From Candidatus Dadabacteria bacterium UBA2774 (GTDB lineage Bacteria; Desulfobacterota_D; UBA1144; Nemesobacterales; UBA2774): 12,626 nt of DNA. The DNA lies in assembly GCA_002352485.1 (NCBI GenBank), contig DEIM01000181.1:13788-26413 (forward strand). The letters run 5' to 3'. Shown here piece after piece: positions 5,844 through 12,626 of the stretch. The notes beneath the pieces were generated by a model. It searched no databases, was not told where the DNA came from, and was given only the letters and a program-made list of their open reading frames with translations. Numbering within the stretch: the stretch's first letter is position 1; the number at the start of each line of letters is the position of its first letter. A program made the translations under genes and the position numbers.

Positions 5844-7223
5844 ATGGAAAGATACATTAAGTCTTCTATAATAGTTTTACTCCTTCTTAGTATAGCTTTA
5901 GCCTGCGATGGAACCGGAAATAACAACACAACAACCAGAACGATTGGGCCCGAGGGGGGCACTGTCAGAAGCTCTGACGGGAAGCTTACTTTGGAAATAC
6001 CCGCGGGGGCTCTGGATGAAGATACCGAAATCTCAATAAAAAGAATCAACCCTGAAGACCTGCCGCCTGAGTTCGGTGATATTGACACGGACAGGCAGTA
6101 CGAATTGGAACCGGACGGTCTGGAATTTAATATACCGATCACTGCAGAAACCAGAAGTAATGGAGGAACGGTGGATGAGAACGGAGACGTCGTAGCTAAT
6201 TTAATGTTTTTATTGACCTCGCTAAACGGCGAATTGGAAATTTTGGATAATTTGGATATAGAAATTAACGCCGATGAAAATGATATTACAGTAAGGGGTA
6301 GTTTAGATCATTTTAGTCCGCTTGTAGAAACAGTATTTAGGGGAATATTTAAAATAATTATACAAAATGTCCCCGATTCAATACCTATAAATGAACTATT
6401 TAATATTAATGTCCTACTTGATATTACGCAGGATACTGAAATAGAATTCGTGATCGAAGAAGCTAGATATGATGACGATAGTTCTGAAAATTTAGTGCTC
6501 TTAACAGAGAATACGGTTTTTATCGCATCTGGAGCAAATTTTTTTGATGACCTAAAATTAACGTATCAATGCCTTGCCAACAAGGGATTCTATGACTCCT
6601 TTATTACTTTTTCATTTTCCAGCATTTTGTTACCTGAAGGAACTAGAAGAAGAGTAGGTATGGCGTTTTTTGGTAAGGATATAATCTGTACAGGCGGTCC
6701 AGAACCGACCCCAACCCCGCCTCCACCCCCTCCCTCTCCTCCGCCTACCGAGCCGCCTGTAGTACCCATGTTCGGGGCATTTGATATAAACGGAACTTGG
6801 AGATTCGATTGTGATGTCATAATGGAAGCATTCCCGCTTATCGTACCGAATCTGGGAGACCCGTTCACTTTTAATGCGGATGTAGTTGTTGATCCCGAGA
6901 CGCTTGAGACAAGGATTAACCCTGAAGGTGGTATCTTTACGCTTGATGGTTCCCTAATACCGTTTCAGAGTGGAAACTTCTTATTTAATGGCAGTGGGTC
7001 GGGATTTTTAGTTAATCCCCCTCCCCCCGGCGCAGCCAATATACAATTAAAAGCCGAAGACTGGGAATTTGCCATCGATCCTATTATGAATTTTACAAGA
7101 GAAGAAGAAACGCCGGGGAACATTATTCTTAAAGAAGGCTTACTGAGGTTTAATTTCCCTACGCTTCCACTGGATTCACAATCCTCGACTGCAGACTGTG
7201 TCGGGATTAAGACAGGGGAATAA
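5844..7223 (+). CDS. Modular surface lipoprotein with ZU5-like domain and Pro-rich linker
   Basis: The 459-residue precursor starts with a lipoprotein signal peptide: basic residues, a hydrophobic run (8-19) and a lipobox ending ALAC with Cys21 as the lipid site. Residue +2 is Asp, which in E. coli means inner-membrane retention. That rule may not hold here. Residues 33-68 (TIGPEGGTV, LTLEIPAGAL, ISIKRI) look like the start of a ZU5-type beta domain, and LDHFSPLV (154-161) resembles the HFS motif that often closes such modules. A middle domain (165-283) follows. A linker of Pro/Thr/Ser (286-307) leads to a C-terminal beta-rich domain (311-459) that opens INGTWRFDC. Four cysteines follow the lipid cysteine (243, 282, 323, 452). 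The protein is likely a secreted, membrane-tethered structural or binding protein, and its ligand is unknown. The gene converges on mgtE with an 11-bp gap. Confidence 0.85.
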   Translation: MERYIKSSIIVLLLLSIALACDGTGNNNTTTRTIGPEGGTVRSSDGKLTLEIPAGALDEDTEISIKRINPEDLPPEFGDIDTDRQYELEPDGLEFNIPITAETRSNGGTVDENGDVVANLMFLLTSLNGELEILDNLDIEINADENDITVRGSLDHFSPLVETVFRGIFKIIIQNVPDSIPINELFNINVLLDITQDTEIEFVIEEARYDDDSSENLVLLTENTVFIASGANFFDDLKLTYQCLANKGFYDSFITFSFSSILLPEGTRRRVGMAFFGKDIICTGGPEPTPTPPPPPPSPPPTEPPVVPMFGAFDINGTWRFDCDVIMEAFPLIVPNLGDPFTFNADVVVDPETLETRINPEGGIFTLDGSLIPFQSGNFLFNGSGSGFLVNPPPPGAANIQLKAEDWEFAIDPIMNFTREEETPGNIILKEGLLRFNFPTLPLDSQSSTADCVGIKTGE

Positions 7224-7234
7224 GGTAATCGAGA

Positions 7235-8587
7235 CTATAAAATCAGCATTGCGATAAATAGGTAGAATACGGAGCCGAAGATGTCGTTGAACATGGTGAG
7301 GAACGGGCCTGAGGCGGCGGCGGGGTCAAAGTCGAGCCTAAACAGCACCAAGGGAGCGGCAACCCCGATGAAGGAAGTGGCCATAGTAGCAGATACCATA
7401 GCAATAAAAACAGCGATCGAGAGACGAAAGACCTCGGGCTGCTGGTAGCTGATCATAGCGCCTATTACAGCGGCGATGAGTCCGCATATTACCCCTAGAG
7501 CGAGCCCTACCCTAATTTCAGAAAAAATAATTCTGCCAATCTGCTTTACATTGATCGAGCCCATACCTAGGCTCCTAATAACAATTGTCGTCGTTTGAAG
7601 CCCGACGTTTCCGCCTGTGGCCATTATAGCGGGCATGAATGCGGCAAGTATCGCAACTTTTTCAAGCGTCGGCTGAAATGCGTATACGATTATAAATGCG
7701 ATAAAGAGCTCCCCGACGAGAGTGAGCAGGAGCCAAGGAGTCCTGAGTTTTATTCTTGTGAGTGTCGGGGTATAAATCGGATGGAGGCTGTCTCCAACAC
7801 CGGCCATTTGCAGCATATCTTCAGATGCCTCTTCAGTGATAACGTCGAGCACGTCGTCTGCTGTAATTCTGCCTATTAGCACTCCCCTGGTGTCTATAAC
7901 GGGGAGGGTAACGATATCGTATTTCTGGAATATCTTTGCTACTTCTTCCTGGTCTACATAAGGAGTGACGGTGACTTCCACAGGTTCCATGAGGTTCTCG
8001 ACCTTGGCTCTAGGGCTTGCAAGTATGAGCTTACTAAGCGAGATCTGGCCCAGAAGCTTGTCGTTTTCATCCGTTACGAAAATGGAGTGAAAGTCCTCTA
8101 CTTCCTCTGCTATTAACCTAATCCAATTTGTAGTGTCCCTGACCGTAAAGCTTTGATTCACCTTGACGAGCTCGGCCTGCATGATGCCGCCTGCGGAGTC
8201 TTCGGGGTACTTTAGGAGAGGCGCAACGTCCTTTGCTTCCTCGGGGTCCATCTTGGAGAGCACTGTGCTGGCAGTCTGCTCTGGAAGCTCTCCTATGAGG
8301 TCCGCGGCGTCATCGGAATCCATCTCCTCAGCGATGTCGGCTATCTTCTCTTCATCGAAATCCTCGAGTATATCCTCACGCTGCTCGGGATCGAGCTCGA
8401 GTATGACCTCAGAGGCTGTTTCATTATCTAGGGCATCGAGTATCTTTGTATGATCTTCTGGGTCGAAGGACTGAATTATCCCGGCAATTTCGGAAGGGTG
8501 TATGGCGGACAGAGCTTCCCTAATCCCCTCTATATTTCCCTCAAGTAAATCCTCGGATATCCTGGTTACGATCTCGGGTCTAGACAT
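7235..8587 (-). CDS. mgtE: Magnesium transporter MgtE
   Basis: MgtE is a Mg2+-gated, Mg2+-selective channel of the inner membrane that works as a dimer. The 450-residue length is normal. The three parts are in order: an acidic N domain of helical repeats (1-135, with repeats such as LDPEQREDILEDFDEEK), a CBS-domain pair (about 136-258, closing with GRITADDVLDVITEE), and five transmembrane helices (about 282-450). Pore-region motifs are visible: MPAIMATGGNVGLQ (318-331) and DPAAASGPFLTMFNDIFG (421-438). Asp435 corresponds to the Mg2+-binding aspartate of the Thermus thermophilus pore. GGGGTG just before ATG supports the start. Control is probably by the CBS Mg2+ sensor. The upstream region (about 100 nt, shared with a divergent gene) is too short for an M-box riboswitch. 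The gene converges on the lipoprotein gene. Confidence 0.96.
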   Translation of the reverse strand: MSRPEIVTRISEDLLEGNIEGIREALSAIHPSEIAGIIQSFDPEDHTKILDALDNETASEVILELDPEQREDILEDFDEEKIADIAEEMDSDDAADLIGELPEQTASTVLSKMDPEEAKDVAPLLKYPEDSAGGIMQAELVKVNQSFTVRDTTNWIRLIAEEVEDFHSIFVTDENDKLLGQISLSKLILASPRAKVENLMEPVEVTVTPYVDQEEVAKIFQKYDIVTLPVIDTRGVLIGRITADDVLDVITEEASEDMLQMAGVGDSLHPIYTPTLTRIKLRTPWLLLTLVGELFIAFIIVYAFQPTLEKVAILAAFMPAIMATGGNVGLQTTTIVIRSLGMGSINVKQIGRIIFSEIRVGLALGVICGLIAAVIGAMISYQQPEVFRLSIAVFIAMVSATMATSFIGVAAPLVLFRLDFDPAAASGPFLTMFNDIFGSVFYLFIAMLIL

Positions 8588-8619
8588 TAGGCACCCCGCC
8601 CGGAATGGATTAGTTGGTT

Positions 8620-8647
8620 ATTGTATAGAATGACAAATAAAAGTAAA
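8620..8647 (-). promoter_or_regulatory. Putative mgtE promoter
   Basis: On the minus strand TTTACT (8642-8647), a 16-bp spacer and TACAAT (8620-8625) match the sigma70 consensus at four and five of six positions. The start would fall near 8613, giving a leader of about 25 nt with the GGGGTG ribosome binding site. Confidence 0.45.
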
Positions 8648-8690
8648 GTAGACAGATGAGCAGGATCAAGCTGCTTTGTGAGACGTAATA

Positions 8691-9527
8691 ATGTTGAGAG
8701 ACTATGCAAATTTTATAAAATTCGAGCATACGCTCTTTTCTCTGCCGCTTATATTTGCAGGCTCGTTCCTTGCGGCCAATGGATTGCCCCGCACCGGCAC
8801 CCTCATTTTGATAATTCTTGCCGGGACGGGTGCCAGGACCACGGCACTTGCCATAAACAGGATCATAGACAGGAAGATTGACGCGCTGAACCCGAGAACA
8901 AGCGAAAGAGAGCTCCCGGCGGGAAGGGTCAGCCTCGGAAATGCTTACCTGGTAACAGCGCTTGGGTTGATACTCTATTTTACATCGGCTTACTTCATAT
9001 GTGACCTGGTCTTATTTCTATCCCCGATACCGCTTGCCGTATTCATTATTTACCCGTTCTTAAAGCGCTTCACTTACCTGTGTCATTTCGGGGTCGGACT
9101 CGGACTTGCGCTTGCGCCGCTCGGAGGCTTCGTTGCAGTAACGTGCACAATAGAGGGCATATTCCCCGCTCTCGTGCTCTCGTGCTTTACACTGTTCTGG
9201 GTTACGGGATTTGATATTATCTATGCGACGCTGGATGAAGAGTTCGATAAAAAACAGGGCGTATATTCCATGGTGTCGAGCTTCGGTAAAGAGGCTGCGC
9301 TTAGGGTATCGAGCATTTTGCATTTGGCTGCGTACTTTGCCGCAGCGTTTTTATACTTTTATCTATTTAAGACAATTTTTGCCGGGGTATTGCTTATAGT
9401 TATCGGCTTCCTGCTTTTTCTTGAGCATAAAAAGTCTGAAGATGTGGACTTTGCTTTTTTCAGAATCAACATCCTAATAGGGTTCGCTATCTTCCTTTTC
9501 GTGCTCGCTGGGCTATACTTACCGTAG
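8691..9527 (+). CDS. mqnP: UbiA-family prenyltransferase, menaquinone (futalosine) type
   Basis: This integral membrane enzyme of 278 residues attaches a polyprenyl chain to an aromatic acid. In the futalosine pathway the likely acceptor is 1,4-dihydroxy-6-naphthoate. Two Asp-rich motifs that bind Mg2+-diphosphate are present: NRIIDRKID (Asn56, Asp60, Asp64) and DIIYATLDEEFD (Asp175, Asp182, Asp186), the latter followed by KKQGVYS. Multiple hydrophobic helices run through the chain. The N-terminus FIKFEHTLFSLP is the usual family opening and supports the start, although the ribosome binding site is weak. ubiX follows after 2 bp, and mqnL and mqnE lie further downstream. That context favours MqnP over a ubiquinone-pathway UbiA. 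The symbol rests on context and on the UbiA-like subgroup I recall with futalosine genes. Confidence 0.9.
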   Translation: MLRDYANFIKFEHTLFSLPLIFAGSFLAANGLPRTGTLILIILAGTGARTTALAINRIIDRKIDALNPRTSERELPAGRVSLGNAYLVTALGLILYFTSAYFICDLVLFLSPIPLAVFIIYPFLKRFTYLCHFGVGLGLALAPLGGFVAVTCTIEGIFPALVLSCFTLFWVTGFDIIYATLDEEFDKKQGVYSMVSSFGKEAALRVSSILHLAAYFAAAFLYFYLFKTIFAGVLLIVIGFLLFLEHKKSEDVDFAFFRINILIGFAIFLFVLAGLYLP

Positions 9528-9529
9528 TT

Positions 9530-10081
9530 ATGAGAACAATAGTCGGGTTTACAGGAGCTTCGGGCGTTGCGTACGGTGTGGATTTCTTGCGCAGGTGTCC
9601 GGACGATAAATATCTAGTAGTGAGCAAGTGGGGGAAAAGAGTTCTTCATGAAGAGCTTGGTCTCAAAACCGAAGAGCTACGGCCCTGGGTAAATGAAATC
9701 TACAGCGATTCTGATCTTGCGACGCCATTTTCCTCGGGAAGTAACCATTTTGACGCGCTCGTAATCATCCCGTGCTCTATTTCCACTCTAGCTAAGATTG
9801 CAAATGGAATAGCGGATACGCTGATTACTCGAATCGCGCAGGTGGCTCTTAAAGAGAGGAGAAAGCTGGTTATCGCTCTGAGAGAGACGCCGCTCAGCTC
9901 GATTGCGCTTGAGAACGCGCTTAAACTCTCTCGCGAGGGAGCTGTGATAATGCCGATAAGCCCGCCGCATTATATGAACACTGAGAGCGTATCGAGTCTT
10001 GTCGAGGGATATGTGGATAAGGTGCTAAGTATGGTCGGGGTCGATACCGGAAACGGCTGGCGGCATGAAGAGCTTGAGTAA
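9530..10081 (+). CDS. ubiX: Flavin prenyltransferase UbiX
   Basis: UbiX joins dimethylallyl phosphate to reduced FMN, making prenylated FMN, the cofactor of UbiD-type decarboxylases. The protein has 183 residues, close to the usual 185-200. Motifs are FTGASG (7-12) for FMN phosphate, PCSISTLAKIANGIADTLITR (81-101) in the flavin site, and LRETPLS (117-123), which carries the conserved Arg-Glu pair. ISPPHYMN (143-150) is the position of the usual PxFYxxP segment and is slightly different. The start is 2 bp after the mqnP stop, so translation is probably coupled. The partner decarboxylase is encoded 129 bp downstream. In futalosine organisms this paralogue has also been called MqnM in some schemes. 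Confidence 0.95.
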   Translation: MRTIVGFTGASGVAYGVDFLRRCPDDKYLVVSKWGKRVLHEELGLKTEELRPWVNEIYSDSDLATPFSSGSNHFDALVIIPCSISTLAKIANGIADTLITRIAQVALKERRKLVIALRETPLSSIALENALKLSREGAVIMPISPPHYMNTESVSSLVEGYVDKVLSMVGVDTGNGWRHEELE

Positions 10082-10123
10082 GTAGTAATAAAATCGCATC
10101 TGTTATTAAATAAAAGTATTACC

Positions 10124-10151
10124 CTGAATTATTTCCAACATCATTTATACT
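10124..10151 (+). promoter_or_regulatory. Weak candidate promoter upstream of the UbiD-type gene
   Basis: TATACT (10146-10151) lies 16 bp after CTGAAT (10124-10129). The -10 box is good and the -35 poor. The 129-bp gap between ubiX and the next gene is large for a tight operon, so an internal start is plausible. Confidence 0.3.
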
Positions 10152-10210
10152 AAACCGGAGTTTCAAATAAATTACAGGATGCTCTTCTAAAATGGAGCGC
10201 AAGCGAGTAA

Positions 10211-11986
10211 ATGTCTAAAACAAAGTTCTATGACCTGCAGGAATATATAAACCATCTAAGAAAGATCGGGGACGTTGAGTATGTGAAGGCCGAAGTCGAT
10301 CCGATATTGGAAATAACGGAGATCGCGTCCCGCGTAATTAAGGAGAACGGGCCCGCGCTTATATTCGAAAACGTTAAAGGCGCTTCGTTCCCTATGGCGA
10401 TCAACCTGTTCGGCACCGAAGAAAGGGTCGAGCTTGCTCTCGGCAGAAAACCGAGGGAAGTGGGCGAGGAGCTTGTCGAGATATTCCATAAAGTAAACCC
10501 TCCGTCCCTGAAAGCCTTTTTTTCAATACTTCCAAAGGCTTATGACCTCCTTTCAATGAGGACCAAGAAAGTAAAATTCGGGTTCTCTCAAGAGGTAGAG
10601 GAACGCCCGAACCTGGACAAGCTTCCGATTATTAAATGCTGGCCTGATGACGGTGGCAGGTTTATTACGCTCGGGCTTGTGCTTACAGAAGACCCTGTAA
10701 CATCGAGAAGAAACCTCGGGATATACAGAATGCAGGTATATGACGAGAGGACTACAGGGATGCACTGGCACCCGCATAAGGGGGGCGCCGCTCACTACCA
10801 CGAAGCGGGCAAGCTGGGGCAGCCTCTTGAAGTAGCGGTCGTGCTGGGTGGGGACCCTAAGATGATTTTTACCGCGATTGCGCCCCTACCTGAGGGAATG
10901 GATGAGATTGCTTTTGCCGGGTACCTGAGAGGAAAGCCGATCCCGATGGTAAAGGGAAAGAGCGTATCCGTGAGCGTTCCGGCAAATGCAGAGTTTATTA
11001 TCGAGGGTACGGTGCCCCAAAACGAGCTTCGGGAAGAAGGCCCGTTCGGAGACCACTTCGGGCACTATTCTATGGAAGCCGACTTTCCGGTATTTCATTT
11101 GAACGAAATTACGCACAGGATAAACCCGATTATGCCTGCAACGATTGTAGGTAAGCCGCCTAAGGAAGATGTCTTTCTGGGTATGGCAGCTGGGGACATG
11201 TTCTCCCCGCTTACACGGATAATACACCCTGAAGTAAAAGACATGTGGGCGTATCCCGAAGCCGGGTTTCATAACCTCTTGGTAGTATCTGTGGATGAGC
11301 GCTATCCCAAGAACGGGATTAAAGCGATGCTTTCACTCTGGGGCACCGGGCAGCTGCTTCTTACAAAAGTAATGATCACTGTCTCAAGCGACGTTAACCC
11401 CAGGGACTGGGACGCAGTACTTAGAGAGATCGGGGAGAATTTTGACCCGAATGAGGATTTTCTGATGATCCCGTGGGCGCCTCTTGATACTCTTGATTTT
11501 ACAAGCGGGAAGTTAAACGTGGGAAGCAAGATGGGAATAAACGCAGTCAGACAGCACACCAACGGTAAAAAGAAAAAACCTGTACCGAAAAATCTGCCCG
11601 ACCCGCGCGCAAAGCATAAGTCGATTCTCGACTGGAGACTCCTTGAGGGCGGAATTATGGCAATTAAGCTTGAAAAGAACCCAAAGGAAATGATACAGAA
11701 AATATTCAAGACCCCGGGTTATGAGGATGTGAGGATTGTGGCGATTGTGAGCCCTGATATTGACTTGCACGATAACACAGAGCTTATCTGGGGGATATTT
11801 ACTAGATTCGACCCGTATCTTGATGTAATATTTGAGCGCACTGAGCTCAGGGGCTCGGCTGTGGTGTACGGCGGGCGGATGGGAATAGATGCTACGATAA
11901 AAAACTGGTATCCTAAAGTGATTGAAATGACGGCGGATATCGAGGAGCTTGTAAACGAAAGATGGAACGAGTACTGGACGAAATAG
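10211..11986 (+). CDS. mqnL: Long UbiD-family prFMN decarboxylase, menaquinone (futalosine) type
   Basis: This prFMN-dependent decarboxylase would remove the carboxyl group from prenylated 1,4-dihydroxy-6-naphthoate in late menaquinone synthesis. The 591-residue length matches the long UbiD group found with futalosine genes, whereas E. coli UbiD is about 497. Key residues are Arg173 (in GIYRMQVY), the metal/cofactor motif HWHPHKGG (185-192), and EGPFGD (276-281), giving Arg173, Glu276 and Asp281 at the Arg-Glu-Glu positions of fungal Fdc1. Asp at the last position is common in UbiD-type enzymes and is not a defect. The C-terminal region (about 460-591) includes FDPYLDVIFERTE and the end EELVNERWNEYW. 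GGAGCG lies 9 bp before ATG. The mqnE start overlaps the end by 25 bp. UbiX upstream supplies the cofactor. Confidence 0.93.
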   Translation: MSKTKFYDLQEYINHLRKIGDVEYVKAEVDPILEITEIASRVIKENGPALIFENVKGASFPMAINLFGTEERVELALGRKPREVGEELVEIFHKVNPPSLKAFFSILPKAYDLLSMRTKKVKFGFSQEVEERPNLDKLPIIKCWPDDGGRFITLGLVLTEDPVTSRRNLGIYRMQVYDERTTGMHWHPHKGGAAHYHEAGKLGQPLEVAVVLGGDPKMIFTAIAPLPEGMDEIAFAGYLRGKPIPMVKGKSVSVSVPANAEFIIEGTVPQNELREEGPFGDHFGHYSMEADFPVFHLNEITHRINPIMPATIVGKPPKEDVFLGMAAGDMFSPLTRIIHPEVKDMWAYPEAGFHNLLVVSVDERYPKNGIKAMLSLWGTGQLLLTKVMITVSSDVNPRDWDAVLREIGENFDPNEDFLMIPWAPLDTLDFTSGKLNVGSKMGINAVRQHTNGKKKKPVPKNLPDPRAKHKSILDWRLLEGGIMAIKLEKNPKEMIQKIFKTPGYEDVRIVAIVSPDIDLHDNTELIWGIFTRFDPYLDVIFERTELRGSAVVYGGRMGIDATIKNWYPKVIEMTADIEELVNERWNEYWTK

Positions 11987-12626
11987 AAAAGCTTTGTTAC
12001 GACGAAAAACTCCTGCCTATACTTGAGAAAGTAGCAGACAAAGAGCGTCTCAGTTTTGAAGACGGCCTTACAATAATGGACACGCAGGACATAAACACTG
12101 TCGGAATGATGGCTGATTACGTCAAGCGTAAAAGAGCCGGGGACAAGGTGTACTTTGTTGTTAACCGCCACGTCAACCCTTCGAATATATGCGCTATTTC
12201 TTGCAAATTCTGCGCATTCGGCACTACAAAAAAATCGGCTAATGCTTATGAGCTTTCTAATGACCAGATACTTTCCATGCTTTCTGATGAGATTAAAGAG
12301 GTCCATATTGTGGGCGGCCTTCACCCTGATTGGAAGTTCGAGCAATACCTGGACATAGTAAAACTGGTAAAAGATAACTATCCTGAAACTCACGTAAAGG
12401 CGTTTACCGCAGTTGAGATAGACTGGTTTACTGAGATAAGCGGTAAGAGTCTTGAAGGCGTGCTCGAAACTTTAAAAGAGACGGGCGTAGACGCTCTCAC
12501 GGGCGGAGGCGCCGAGATACTCCATCCTGATGTGCGTAAAAAAATATGCGCTCCAAAGACCATCGCAACACGCTGGGAGGAGATACACAAGCTTGCTCAC
12601 AGTATGGGGATTCCAACTAACGCGAC
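11962..12626 (+). CDS. mqnE: Aminofutalosine synthase MqnE (radical SAM), 3' end beyond window
   Basis: MqnE is a cytoplasmic radical SAM enzyme that joins SAM-derived adenosyl radical to 3-[(1-carboxyvinyl)oxy]benzoate to give 6-amino-6-deoxyfutalosine, an early step of the futalosine pathway. The first 221 residues are visible and the C-terminal part is missing. The cluster-binding motif is CAISCKFC (Cys77, Cys81, Cys84), preceded by RHVNPSNI (69-76). Diagnostic blocks follow: EVHIVGGLHPD (113-123), KAFTAVEIDWF (146-156) and GGGAEI (181-186). The opening region KVADKERLSFEDGLTIM is typical of MqnE. The start lies inside the mqnL gene (overlap 25 bp), suggesting coupled translation, with GAGGAG about 13 bp ahead. 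It is MqnE rather than MqnC because of the HPD and AVEIDWF blocks. This gene is the strongest evidence for futalosine-type menaquinone synthesis. Confidence 0.95.
   Translation, partial: MERVLDEIEKLCYDEKLLPILEKVADKERLSFEDGLTIMDTQDINTVGMMADYVKRKRAGDKVYFVVNRHVNPSNICAISCKFCAFGTTKKSANAYELSNDQILSMLSDEIKEVHIVGGLHPDWKFEQYLDIVKLVKDNYPETHVKAFTAVEIDWFTEISGKSLEGVLETLKETGVDALTGGGAEILHPDVRKKICAPKTIATRWEEIHKLAHSMGIPTNA

Noticed and set aside
6590..6868. Glycine-run protein on the minus strand
   Set aside because: The Gly run is the complement of the proline-codon linker of the lipoprotein gene. There is no ribosome binding site or other support.
8588..8690. M-box riboswitch upstream of mgtE
   Set aside because: Only about 100 nt separate mgtE from the divergent gene, and a promoter within it leaves a leader of about 25 nt. 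That is too short for the roughly 160-nt M-box.
11033..11060. Loss of the catalytic acid in the UbiD-type enzyme (Asp281 for Glu)
   Set aside because: Aspartate at this place of the EGPFG(E/D) motif is normal in UbiD-type decarboxylases, so it is not evidence of inactivity.
8691..11986. Reading ubiA-ubiX-ubiD homologues as ubiquinone synthesis
   Set aside because: The adjacent mqnE and the long UbiD form point to futalosine-type menaquinone synthesis, where homologues of these three enzymes do the late steps.
11719..12393. 224-codon open frame antisense to mqnL/mqnE
   Set aside because: It crosses the junction of two clearly coding genes on the other strand, and its translation has no recognisable domain. 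It is a shadow frame.
1..12626. CRISPR array, tRNA/rRNA genes, transposase, phage or toxin-antitoxin module
   Set aside because: No spaced direct repeats, no cloverleaf or rRNA-like stretch, and no recognisable mobile-element or defence protein was found on either strand.

Overview
This window comes from a bacterial chromosome, most likely that of a Gram-negative species. It encodes a lipobox protein, a class 2 (membrane, quinone-linked) dihydroorotate dehydrogenase, and part of the futalosine route to menaquinone. Gene content and the moderate, roughly even base composition would fit a deltaproteobacterial-type or candidate-phylum lineage. Nothing here fixes the taxon, and I do not name one.

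Left end (1-930). Two small leftward genes have no recognised family. One is cut by the window edge. The other (361-693) encodes a short membrane-anchored or exported protein with ten cysteines in its last 41 residues. Each has its own sigma70-like promoter with a 16-bp spacer. A rightward gene (930-2024) encodes a short flavin amine-oxidase-fold protein that appears to lack the aromatic cage and the FAD-linking cysteine of monoamine oxidases. It is followed by a hairpin and then by two palindromes that look like dispersed REP-type repeats.

Housekeeping block (2255-5185). ychF and pyrD overlap by 8 bp on the + strand. They converge on recO, which lies downstream of a gene for a two-helix membrane protein of unknown function (5258-5743). 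Divergent from that gene is a modular lipoprotein gene (5844-7223) with a ZU5-like N-terminus, an AT-rich middle section and a proline-rich linker. It converges on mgtE, the magnesium transporter/channel gene (7235-8587).

Right end (8691-12626). A clear menaquinone block of the futalosine type runs rightward: a UbiA-family prenyltransferase (mqnP-like), the flavin prenyltransferase ubiX, a long UbiD-family decarboxylase (mqnL-like), and the radical-SAM aminofutalosine synthase mqnE, cut by the window edge. MqnE forms aminofutalosine early in the pathway. UbiX makes the prenylated flavin needed by the UbiD-type decarboxylase, and the UbiA-type enzyme attaches the polyprenyl tail late in the pathway. 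Quinone-dependent PyrD could feed electrons into the resulting quinone pool.

I see no CRISPR array, no tRNA or rRNA, no insertion sequence and no convincing new multi-gene system. The items most worth a second look are the Cys-rich small protein, the atypical amine oxidase, the mosaic lipoprotein and the variant PyrD C-terminus.
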